Source: Perilla frutescens
Lineage: Eukaryota > Streptophyta > Magnoliopsida > Lamiales > Lamiaceae
Reading direction: 5' to 3'
NCBI GenBank assembly: GCA_026008535.1
Contig: BRKX01000004.1
Location: forward strand, 54,630,501-54,694,500
Length of the DNA: 64,000 nt
Positions 49,568 to 59,270 of the stretch are shown here, piece after piece. The stretch's first letter is position 1, and each line of letters opens with the position of its first letter. The translations under genes were made by a program, and so were the position numbers. The notes under the pieces are model-generated. The model was not told the DNA's origin. It saw nothing but the letters and a program-made list of their open reading frames with translations, and searched no databases.

Positions 49568-49829
49568 CTCCCTCCGTCCCATAATTATAGTCCATTATTC
49601 CTTTTTGGGATGTCCCAAAATTATAGTCCTATTCTAAATTGGGATTGTATTTAAATATTATTTTACAAATATAACCCTATTTAATATAGTATGAATGCAA
49701 TTAATATAGTAAAAAATAAGGGCAATATAGGATAATTATTATAAATTGTATATTTCCAATACATATTAAATGTGATTTCTTAATCTGTGTGAAAATGGGA
49801 AGTGGACTATAATTATGGGACGGAGGGAA
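49568..49829. mobile_element. Stowaway-like MITE (intact)
   Basis: The ends CTCCCTCCGTCCCATAATTA and the complement of TAATTATGGGACGGAGGGAA are a near-perfect inverted repeat bounded by TA. It lies about 290 bp upstream of the second TBL start, so it may sit in that gene's promoter. Confidence 0.8.
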
Positions 49830-50117
49830 TATCATTAATATACACGTCCACGTAAGGTATATAAAAACACTATTCGTAATAGAAGACCGGACCGTTTCGA
49901 TAATATCTGTACATATATATTTCTTTCACGACATTTTTTTTTTCTCGAACGGTCATGTGTTTTACAGAGTGGAGGGGTGATGATTCTTGGATAAAGAACA
50001 AACATTCTTGCCAATAATTCAACAAAACCATGTGAAAATTATTGGCACAAATGTTTTCTGCTCATAAAGAAGTAGAAATTCTTGGTCTGGTTTGGGCGAT
50101 TTGAAGCAAAAGCCAAA

Positions 50118-52247
50118 ATGAAACATGAAAAAATGAAATTGGGAATCTTCTCTCACTGCATTGTTGGTTTCTCTCTCATAACGTTACTCGGCGCCGTTAT
50201 TTATCTGACAAGCGACTTCCTAGGCTTCTTGGATCTGCAGAAGCAGCTGAAGAATGCATGTGTTAATAATGCAGGAAACGATCCGCAGAAAGCGTACGAG
50301 GAATATAAATCGAGTTCGAGTTCGAGCTCGAGCTGTAACTTGTTTTCTGGGAGATGGGTTTTCGACAACGTGTCACTTCCTTTGTACGAGGAGCGGAACT
50401 GTTCGTTTATGTTGCCTGAGTTTGCTTGTGAGAAATATGGTAGAAAAGATCTCAAATATCGGAATTGGAGATGGAAGCCTCATGAATGTGATCTCCCGAG
50501 GTACGACTTTTTTTGTTTCTCGACTTAGAAAGTGTCGGTGGGATTTGAACTTATTATATTATAATGTTCGTTCCGTTTCTCTGTGTGAAACAGATTTAAC
50601 GGGACGGCCTTGTTGGAGAAGATAAGGGGGAAAAGGCTCTTGTTCGTGGGCGACTCGTTGAATAGGAATCAATGGACCTCGATGCTTTGCCTAATCGAGT
50701 CCGCGCTCGGGCCGTCGGCGCCAAAAACCGTTGTCCGAAACGAGAATATGTTCTTGTTTGAAGCAATTGTAAGAAACGTGCATTATTTTTCTTGAATTGG
50801 GTCAATTTCGTAGTTTGATTTGTGTCGATTGATTTTATATATATAACTGTGTTTGGTTCAATTTTTAAGGAATATAATGCCACGATCGGATTATATTGGG
50901 CTCCGTTTTTGGTCGAGTCTAATTGCGACGACCCACTTATTCATCACGTGAAGCATCGTGTAATTAGGCTGATGGGTATAGATAAGCACGCTAGGCATTG
51001 GAACGATGCGGATATACTCGTCTTCAATAACTACTTATGGTGGATGGATCCTATCACGATCGTGTAAGTTCTTACGATATATGCTCTCTCCGTCGCATAA
51101 TAATAGTCGGATTCTCGTCGGAATGATGAAAAAATTAATGATTTTTCATTATCCGTAAGTAAATATTTGTATGGCAGAGAATTTTAGGGGATTTTTATTT
51201 ATTTTTTGTTATTTTTCCGGTTTCAATTTTTAGTTTTAGTCATTATCAGTGTAGTTTACAAAGTGTGTCGGTTTTCATATAAAAAATAATAATATTGATT
51301 TTTGTGTGGTAAATGGTTGATGTTTTGTAATTATATGTTTGAAAAATGACAAATCTGATTTGTATTTGCGTTTGGTATGAGAATATTAATAATTTTGTGA
51401 TTGATATCTAGAGATGAATATTTAAATTGTAAATCCCACTCCAGTGATGATATAATTGTAATAGATGTTATATGATTGAATAAAATAATGTAGTAAAAAA
51501 TTGAAATAAGTTAAAACAAACTTGTTTTCAATATTTTGCACAGTAGAAAATGGAATCGGAAAAATCACTACATTAGCGTTGTATTGTAATCTCACTCTCT
51601 CTCTCTCTCTCTCTCCAGATGGGGATCATCATTCGGAAGCTCTGATGCAATTAACCAGACAGTAAGCATGAGCCTTCGACTCTATGAAATGGCCCTCGAC
51701 ATATGGTCGGACTGGTTGGAAATCAACATAAATCGAACCAAAACAAAGATGTTTTTCATGAGCCCTTCGCCATTTCATCTCTAGTAAGCTAGTCACACCC
51801 TTTTTTTTTCCCTAAAATGATCAATGCTTTTCATTTCGAAATCTACACATGTTTGAGCAGAGTTGGATAAATTTAAGGTACTAACAAACATAGTCCTGCT
51901 GCAGCGGTGAGAGATGGGAAGAGCAACGAAACTGCTACAACGAAACAGAGCCAATTTTTGAGGATAGGTTGATCGGTCTCTCTATAGTTGGTGAGAAGAT
52001 GAAGATTGCAGAATCAGCTCTAAGGAAGCTCGGGACACGAGGCCTAAACCTCGAATATTTGAACATAACACATTTATCGGAATATAGAAAAGATGCTCAT
52101 CCATCGATTTACAAGAATTTCTTTCATACCATAAGTGAAGACCAGCTTTCGAATCCGTCGAGCTATTCAGACTGCACCCATTGGTGTCTTCCGGGAGTGC
52201 CCGATGTTTGGAATGAGATTCTTTATTCGTATATTATGAACTCTTGA
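50118..52247 (+). CDS. TBL: TRICHOME BIREFRINGENCE-LIKE protein, probable xylan O-acetyltransferase (gene B)
   Basis: Five exons: 50118-50500, 50594-50768, 50870-51063, 51619-51783 and 51905-52247 (1260 nt, 419 residues). Intron phases (2, 0, 2, 2) match gene A and exon 2 is 175 nt in both. The first ATG of the frame is 50118; upstream in-frame codons lack ATG. A signal-anchor helix lies at about 9-33, then a Ser-rich stem with (TCG/AGC)n codons, CNLFSGRWVFDNVSLPLY, WRWKPHECDLPR, GDS box GDSLNR (147-152), and DCTHWCLPG with D395 and H398. Both catalytic motifs are intact, so it should be an active Golgi acetyltransferase. It is a diverged tandem paralogue of gene A with shorter introns. Which acceptor or sugar position it uses cannot be read from the sequence. 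Confidence 0.92.
51082..51115. mobile_element. single Stowaway-like MITE end in TBL gene B intron 3
   Basis: CTCTCTCCGTCGCATAATAA plus ATAGTC closely resembles the left end of the MITE at 49568. No matching inverted end was found in the rest of the intron, so it is a truncated copy. Confidence 0.5.
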
Positions 52248-52509
52248 TGAAAAGTGAAGGATTTGGACCAGATCATCAACAACAAATGAGATGAAATTAG
52301 GTACTAGCTAAACTTATAGTTTGGGAAGATTTTGCTAGCTTTTTGTTACATTTGTTGGTTTGCACATTCTTAGTTAAATTTCTTGTTTGTGTTATTTTGT
52401 GCAGGTTTTTGTACAGATTGATTATTTGAGGACATATATTTGAACCTGTTCAAGATTGATAATTACATTTTTTCTCTTATTAATGTCCAAAAATAAAGGG
52501 TAGGTTTCT

Positions 52510-52650
52510 AACGGCTACCTTGTTACGATTACACTCTATAGTCATTAGTCCTGCCTTCGGCATTCCCCTCCTCGCAGTTAAGGTAATGACTTCGGGCATG
52601 ACCGGCTCCCATAGTGTGACGGGCTGTGTGTACGAGGCTCGGGACATAGA
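52510..52650 (-). pseudogene. nuclear copy of plastid 16S rRNA 3' end (NUPT)
   Basis: On the minus strand this reads as the 3' part of a bacterial-type small-subunit rRNA. Plus-strand landmarks are ACGGCTACCTTGTTACGA, CCTGCCTTCGGCATTCC, GACTTCGGGCATGACC and CTCCCATAGTGTGACGGGC, which on the other strand are the 1390-1540 region of 16S. The pattern around these blocks fits plastid rather than mitochondrial or cytoplasmic rRNA. Most differences from the organelle sequence are transitions (C to T, G to A), as expected for methylated, non-functional nuclear inserts. It is too short and worn to function. Confidence 0.85.
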
Positions 52651-52724
52651 GCTTCTAGTAGCACAATCGAGATAGCAATGGGTTCTCTACCCCTGAGGAG
52701 ATGGAGCGACATAAGTTTTGAGAA

Positions 52725-52785
52725 TGTCATAACGAGACGAGTTGTTTATCATTATGATAGGTGTCAAGTAGAAGTGCAAATAATC
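52725..52785 (+). pseudogene. nuclear copy of plastid 23S rRNA 3' part (NUPT)
   Basis: The plus strand carries ACGAGACGAG, TTTATCATTATGATAGGTG and TCAAGTAGAAGTGCA in order, matching from memory a segment near the 3' end of plastid 23S rRNA, again with transition differences. It lies in the opposite orientation to the 16S piece 75 bases away. In the plastid these two genes run in the same direction, so the insert is rearranged. The stretch between the two pieces may also be organellar, but I cannot place it. Confidence 0.65.
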
Positions 52786-52890
52786 AAGATCAATCGTTAA
52801 GTGAGCGGGTCGGACCATCAAGTAGAAAAAGATCAATTTATCATGGTTTTCCTTGGGCATTATCTCGAACTGAAAGTCTTGAACATAATT

Positions 52891-53224
52891 TGAGTGATTA
52901 CACTTTTATACCTAAGTTTTGGGTTCTTTTTAGAAAATAATTCACATTTTCAAAAATTAATAAAATAGTACCAACTTTTGCAAATCTAATATTTGATCAA
53001 TTTTCAGTCCGAAAATCATATGTAATTGATTGTATTTTAACATTTCTATTTCCACAATAGAGTAAAAAGAAATCAGCCAATCAAATTTTTTTAAAATACA
53101 ATCAATTATGTTTGAAATGTAAAATTGATTAAATGATAGATTTGCATTTTTTTTTTTGAAAAAATTGGTATTGTTTCGTTAATTTTAAAAAGAACCCAAA
53201 ATATAGGTATTAAAGTGTAATTTA
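52891..53224. mobile_element. palindromic MITE, family member 3
   Basis: The ends GATTACACTTTTATACC and the complement of GGTATTAAAGTGTAATTTA are inverted, with inner arms around ATGTAATTGATTGTATTTTA and its inverse. Same family as 21915 and 48903. Confidence 0.6.
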
Positions 53225-55035
53225 TCTACATAATTTTGTGACTCATAGATGTAAAGTCTGACCCAACTCGAGCTCGATAAGTAAATTGGAACAAACATGT
53301 ATAAAAATATCAAACTACTCAAGTTTGACTCGTATTTGATTGATTAAAACTCGTTTGAGATCGTCTTGATATGTAATAAAAAAATTCAAATTTATATAAA
53401 TTTTAAATTTGATATATCATTTCAAACAAGCTTAAATAAGTGTATGGTTGATCGACTTACCTCAACTCATTTACCGTCCTAGTTAAGGTTAGCAAAAATA
53501 AATAAACGAACAGAAATGAATATTTTAAATTTTAGTTATTTTTAAACAAATTCCATTTTTTTCTGCGTTCGTTTTTGATTTAATGCATCACATTTATTTA
53601 ATACAATTATACAAATGCATTATATTTTTATTATCCACAAAAATGTAAATTAGTAAATAAATATTAATGATTATCTAAAACTCAACATTTTGGTTTCGTT
53701 TTCTCTATTAAACAATATATTTTTAATATTCATAAAATTAAAATAAAATTGGAAGCTAAAAATGGACTCAATGATGGGCCTTTAAGCACTTATATTTTCA
53801 ACCCACAAGTTTAAACGAGCTTCAAATCAGGTTTTTTAATGCTGAATCTTCTTTTTTCGTTTTTTTTTTTCAACTATTTTTTTTTTAATCAGCCTCTCTT
53901 CTCTCTTTTCTCCGTATATATTTTTTGGAAAATTATATTAACAATTTCCATTTTACTTTTTATAATCACGAATTAATTAATATGTAAATATTATTTTTAT
54001 TAGACATTTATATCCTCACAATCCCAACATTTAAAACTCCTACTAAAATAAAAATAAAACCCTAATCTATAGCCCTTGCTCCTCACACTCCTTTGATAAT
54101 TAAAAACACACACACATACACACTACTACTACATCAATAATTAAAAAGTTTGATAAACATTCCTAGAAAAAAAAAACTTGATAAACATCCGCTTCTCCTT
54201 TCTGCTGGACTTGATCAGTGTAGGAGGAATGGGTTTTGAAAATTTTGGTAATTTAATTTGGGTGAAGAAAATTGAGAACACACTCTGGACGGATTCAAAT
54301 TTCATTTATTTAAAAGGATATCGTGATTCGTGTCTTGATTTAAGAACATCAATGTGCGGTGAAATTATTTTGATTACTTGGAATAACAATATAGTGTCAA
54401 ATGAGAGATATACTTAAAAATCAAACTAACATTTGATTCATAATCTCATAACTCGTCTCTAAAAATTTTATCAATATTAAAAAAGTTAGAATGATTTTTA
54501 AAAAAGCAAAAACTCAGATTCTGTTAGACTAGTTATCTTAAAAGTAAATCCTAGAAAGCACATGACCAATCCTCTCACATTATTTTTTTTATTATGTTTT
54601 TTTTTTAATGGAAGAGGGTGGTGGCTATACAATATTTGCGGTTTTATTTTATAAATTTTAGTAGGATTTTTTAATAAAGGGATGTGCGGTAAAATTGTAT
54701 AATTTAATAATATTTATATGTTAATTAATTATGGAGGCTATGAATAGAAAATTGTGGGCTGTGAATAGAATTTCCCATTTTCTTTCACAGCCTACAAATG
54801 AGACATAAATAACAATTTAGAGGTTACCTAGGTAAACGTTCCTAGTTAAACAAAACTCACATTCAAAATGAACATTGTAGATTCTCGTGTTCTCAATCTC
54901 GAGTTCTGGCTTGGAGAGTAGTTTCTAAATTGTCATTACCGCTTCACTTGTATATCCAGAAACGAGCAGCCAAACAAAAAACAAGAGGGGAGACGATAGC
55001 CTCTGCATTCTGTATCTGTTAACTGCAACATTTAG
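53225..55035. other. gene-free stretch before the repeated gene cluster
   Basis: AT-rich. A 79-codon frame at 54178-54417 has no recognisable domain and a non-ATG start, so I do not call it a gene. Confidence 0.45.
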
Positions 55036-55039
55036 AAAT

Positions 55040-55246
55040 TAGCGTTTGGAAATTAGCTCAAATGATGTTGTTGGAACTTCTGTTCTCCCTCTGCTGCTGC
55101 TCCGATAGACTCTCCCTCTGCTGCTGCTCCGATGGATGCACTTCTGCTCTCCCTCTACTGCTGCTCTGATGGATGCTGCTGGGAACTTCTGCTCTCCCTC
55201 TACTGCTACTCCGATGGATGTTGCTGGGGGCTGATGATCTCTCTTG
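55040..55246. repeat. imperfect CTG/CTC-rich tandem repeats
   Basis: Short repeats of the type GCTCTCCCTCTACTGCTGCT (about 40-60-bp period, four to five copies) lie immediately downstream (minus strand) of the ORF2-type pseudogene. If read through on the minus strand they would give an RSSSRGR-like repetitive tail. Confidence 0.6.
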
Positions 55247-55819
55247 TCAGCCAGTGCTCGACGGCTCATCAAATCCGGCTGGGCCTGCTGATCTTAACCC
55301 GGGATAAGTGGATGGGTCAACTTCATCACCATGGGAATGTTTGTGCCCAGCCACCCTAACGACACCACCTTGATCTTTGGGAGGGGATTCGTTATAGGCA
55401 GTGATTATATCCACAGCACGATCTGGAGTCCCTGGCAGCAAAGCTAGGTCGTTAAACTGGAAGCCCAGTTGAATGAACATGCCCCTCAAATGATTGTAGT
55501 ACGATCTAAAAAGATGGTTGTGATGTACGAAAGCAGTCTTAAATTGGCCTTAAATCACCACGAGATCTAGTAGAGAATGATAGGGATGCAAATGTGGATT
55601 CATGAAGAAAAAATCCACATCCGCCATAGCTAGTCCAATATTTTGGAGCACTTGTGCCTCGGATGCTATTAAATCTCGCATAGCATTAATGCTCTCGACC
55701 AAATGCCCTCGACATTCTAGTTCAAACTCCATGTGACTACAAGCAGAGAGAGATGCAGACTGAGCCCCATTGTGACGAAGAGGTTGAAACAGAAGGTCTC
55801 TCGGCATACTCTTCCACAA
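55247..55819 (-). pseudogene. unrecognised ORF2-type gene, copy A (one in-frame stop)
   Basis: The minus-strand frame is open across 190 codons except for one stop at 55550-55552. Copy B (57957-58430) has CAA at that place, so this is a C-to-T nonsense change. Recognisable blocks are MEFELECRGHLVESINAMRD, VLQNIGLAMADVDFFFMNPH, HNHLFRSYYNHLRGM and IQLGFQFNDLALLPGTPDR. The N-terminal part looks helical. I do not recognise the family and assign no function. It is continuous at its 5' side with a decayed copy of the other cluster gene. Confidence 0.6.
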
Positions 55820-56410
55820 TATCCCTAGTCTCTCTATTTAATGCTCAAGTAGATCCGGTAAACCCACAATTGTTCAATAGGTATAAGAAGGTCTCTTTAT
55901 TTAATGCTCAAGCAGAGGTAAACCCACAATTATTAAATATGTATAAAAAAGGTCTCTCTATTTAATACTGAAGCAGATTCGGTAAACCCACAATTATTCA
56001 GACAAATTCTTTTTAGCATACTCTTCCACAATATCCTCATCTCTCTATTTAATGCTTAAGCAGATCCGGTAAACTCACAATTATTCAATAGATATAAGAA
56101 GGTCTATCTATTTAATACTTAAGCAAATCTGGTAAATCCATAATTATTCAATAGATATAAGAAGCTAACTATGTCTTCCACACAAGAACCATATATTATT
56201 GCTATCAGAGATAAGTTATTGTATCTTGATTATGACCAAGAATTTCGATCAAACTTTCAAATATACGAAACACCATACGAGCTTCATCTTTCACCAATTT
56301 ATTTACACGTATAAGTAGTGTCGTGTAAACTAAGATATTTTTCTGTTCAAGACAAATTGTTATTCAGAATCAAAGCATCAATATCATGGTTATCGTCATT
56401 ATCTCAAACT
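55790..56410 (-). pseudogene. decayed copy of the cluster gene (C-terminal part, expanded repeats)
   Basis: Read on the minus strand this aligns with the second half of the plus-strand gene at 58406-59270: a LVKDEAR/ESLI-like start, a CVEDIV-like block, then several copies of a 21-codon unit of the type FLYLLNNCGFTGS followed by ALNRET. Stops and frameshifts interrupt it. Plus-strand frames with repeated NPQLLNRYKK are its antisense shadow. Confidence 0.6.
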
Positions 56411-56779
56411 TTGTTAGCTTAATTTTTCTCCTAAAAGTTTAGAAGGATAAATTTTTATATAAACTATAACGAGCGAGGATACAACATTTTTTGTTACTTG
56501 TCAAACAATCATATTAATTATTATTAAAATAAAAATAACTATTATATAATCAACCATATTTAAGGTTTAAGAAAGAAAAAAAATTGAGTCTAACATTGAA
56601 GAAAGTATATGAAAATCTTGTGAGAGGACACGTGTGATAGTACTAGAGCAATCATGATACCAGGATCTACCATACTTACAAAAAAAAAATCTCATTTACC
56701 ATATATTCTCAACTTTTAATATATCCAATTAACAAATTCAAACTACCCAGCAGATTACTTTTACAAGATATGTACGCAA

Positions 56780-57490
56780 TTGGTTTATCTTTTTAGTCCC
56801 TTGATCTATATTTATTGGCTGCACTCCTCATTTTTTGAACCATCTACACCCTCTTTTGCTGCTGACGAAATATCCACACTTGTTCCTCAACCTCGTCTCC
56901 TTCTTCTTCCTCATTCTCATCCCTCTTTTCCTCATTCCATTATCTTTCATGATGAAAATTTCTAATTTTACGGTATTGCAAATTCCCTCCGACAAACTCT
57001 TCGACAATATCCTTAGTCCAACTATTGAATACCCAAGTAGATCCGGTAAACCCACATTATTCAATAGTATAAGAAGCCAACCCTGTGTTCCACACAGGTA
57101 AAAATAAGATATTCCTACAACGTGAGATAGGCTAATGTCTTTTTACTATGTACAAGAATTTTCATCAAACCCTCAAACATATTAAACTCTAAATGAACTT
57201 CTTTCTTCACTGATGCCATTACACGTATAATAGCCAAGACCTTTTAGATATTATTTTGTCCTAAACATATAGTTATCCGGAATCAAAGCTTCAATCTAAG
57301 GGTTATCGTCATTATTTGTACAAAAGAAAAGCTCATAATACATAAAGTTGGCTATTAAGTTGTAGAAACCATAAAGGTCTTCTTGGTTGATGTCGCACAT
57401 CAGTATCATGCAAGTTGGTGTATTGAATCCATCATCAATACACAAAAATCTCTAGGGAAGATCGGTAGGAAGATCTGCGGGTTTGTGTTC
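56780..57490 (-). pseudogene. decayed, near full-length copy of the cluster gene
   Basis: From about 57480 leftward the minus strand shows the first half (FPRDFCVLMMD region, CDINQEDLYGFYN, TNNDDN, PDNY) and then the second half with one NNVGLPD/LLGYSIV-like block and an acidic/basic AAKEGVDGSK-like tail. Several stops show it is not functional. Confidence 0.5.
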
Positions 57491-57957
57491 TTCCTCAATC
57501 TCATCATTTTCTTTTGCTCATTCCATTCTTTTTCAAGTTGAAAAATGCTAATTTTAAGGTATGATAAATTCTTTCTGGCATACTCTTCCACAATATTCCA
57601 GTCTCTCTATTTAATGCTCAAGCAATTCTGGTAAACCCACAATTATTCAATAGATATAAGAAGGTCTTTCTATTTAATACTTAAGTAGATCCGGTAAACC
57701 CACAATTATTCAATAGATATAAGAAGCTAACTATGTCTTCCACACAAAAACCATATATTTCTGCTATCGAAGATAGGCTATTGTAACTTGAGTATGTCCA
57801 AGAATTTCCATCAAACTCTCAAATATATGAAACACCATATGAGCTTCGTCTTTCACTAATTTATTTACACGTATAAATAGTGCCGTGTAAATTAAATATT
57901 CTTCTGTTCAAGACAAATAATTATTCAGAATCAAAGCATCAATATCATGGTTGCAAT
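57490..57957 (-). pseudogene. decayed C-terminal copy of the cluster gene
   Basis: The minus strand has the ESL-like and VEDIV-like blocks, two 63-bp repeat units, then VEEYARKNLSYLKISIF, which aligns with VEEHAMKNLSYLKFKVF of the plus-strand copy. It is cut at 57957, where the ORF2-type copy B begins. Confidence 0.55.
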
Positions 57958-58430
57958 CATTTGGATGTGTCGGCTTCATCACCATGGGGATGCTTGTGCC
58001 CAGCCACCCTAACGGTACCACCTTGATCTTTGGGAGAGAATTCATCATAGGCAGTGACTACATCCACAACACGATCTGGAGTCCCTGGCATCGAAGCTAG
58101 GTCGTTAAACTGGAAGCCCAGTTGAATGAGCATGCCCCTCAAATGATTGTAGTACGATCTAAAAAGATGGTTGTGATGTGTGAAAGCATTCTTAAATTGG
58201 CCTTGAATCACCACGAGATCCAGTAGAGAATTATAGGGATGCAAATGTGGATTCACGAAGAAAAAATCCACATCCGCCATAGCTAGTCCAATATTTTAGA
58301 GCACTTGCGCCTTATATGCTATTAAATCTCGCATAGCATTAATGCTCTTGGCCAAATGCCCTCGACATTCTAGTTCAAACTCCATGTGACTACAAGCAGG
58401 GAGAGATGCAGACTGAGTCCCGTCGTGACG
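57957..58430 (-). pseudogene. unrecognised ORF2-type gene, copy B (one in-frame stop)
   Basis: Aligns with copy A (55247-55819) over its whole length: ADVDFFFVNPHLHPYNSLLD, VVIQGQFKNAF, HNHLFRSYYNHLRGM and GTPDRVVDVVTAYDE. Here the position equivalent to the Gln in VLQNIG is a stop (58287-58289), again CAA to TAA. The frame is otherwise open. No recognised domain. Its 5' end overlaps the start of the plus-strand gene at 58406. Confidence 0.6.
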
Positions 58431-59270
58431 AAGAGATTTCACCCGTACATGAGATTCAACCTGCAGACGATCAACATGCCATAGATTTTTCCGTCAGTGA
58501 GATTCAACCGACAGACGATCAACATGCCAATCTTCCCTGGCACTTTGTTCGTCTTGATGAGCAACTCTTTGGTATTGTACCATTGGGCATAATACAACTA
58601 CACGTCCTCATCCAAGAAACCGTCTATGGTTTCTATGAATACGTCGAGTGTTCCCATCTTTTTTATCTTACGGATAATGATGATAATGATAATCTCGATG
58701 TTTTTATTTCGAATAATTATCCGGCTAGGACTGGAGAATATCTAACTTTGCTAGAGTAATCTTATACAGGTAAGGAAATTGGTGAATGATAGAGGTCGAA
58801 TTATGTTTGAGAGTTTGATGACTATTGTTGGACAAAATCAAGAGACTGTAACCTATCTCCGGTACCAAGAATATTTGATTCTTACTTGTGTTGAAGACAT
58901 AGTTGGTTTCTTATATATGTTGAACTGTGGGTTTATTGGGACTGTTCGGGTATTCAATAAGGAGACTGGAAATTTTGTTGAAGAGCATGCCATGAAGAAT
59001 TTATCATATCTTAAATTTAAGGTTTTTCATAATAAAAGGGGATGGAATGGGGAAGAAGTAATATGGGATGAGAATGGAGAAGAAGTGGATAAAGTTGAGA
59101 AAGAGGATGAGAAAGAGTCAGCAACAACAAAGGAGGCAGTGAAGGAGGGTGTGGATATGGATAAAAGGACTGGTGGTAATGAAGAAGCAAATGATGCAGC
59201 GAAGGAGGGTGTAGATATTGATAAAGAGATTGCTCATAATGAAGAAACAAAAGAGGTTGAAATAAACTGA
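58406..59270 (+). CDS. unrecognised cluster gene, best-preserved copy (two frames)
   Basis: Frame 1 runs 58406-58759 (117 codons from ATG): LPWHFVRLDEQLFGIVPLG, ETVYGFYEYVECSHLFYLTD, then DNDDND and NNYPARTGEYLTLLE. Frame 2 runs from about 58767 to 59270: VRKLVNDRGRIMFESLMTIV, CVEDIVGFLYMLNCGFIG, FNKETGNFVEEHAMKNLSYL and a charged tail rich in Glu, Lys and Asp with two AKEGVDxDK repeats. The frames are joined across about 20 bases by either a frameshift or an unusual splice (an acceptor-like TTATACAG ends at 58766). Other copies keep both halves in this order, so they are one gene. I do not know the family. Short beta-strand-like repeats (FNKETG) are compatible with a propeller-type fold, which is only a guess. 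Confidence 0.5.

Larger units (their letters stand above)
45214..50117. other. 4.9-kb spacer between the two TBL genes
   Basis: Holds transposon relics listed separately and one chance-like 169-codon frame (47111-47620). A (GT)n run lies near 46283-46302. No conserved gene was seen. Confidence 0.55.

Noticed and set aside
59017..59250. Leu/His/Pro-rich minus-strand frames opposite the cluster gene tail (also 61059-61379)
   Set aside because: Shadow of the Glu/Lys-rich tail on the plus strand.
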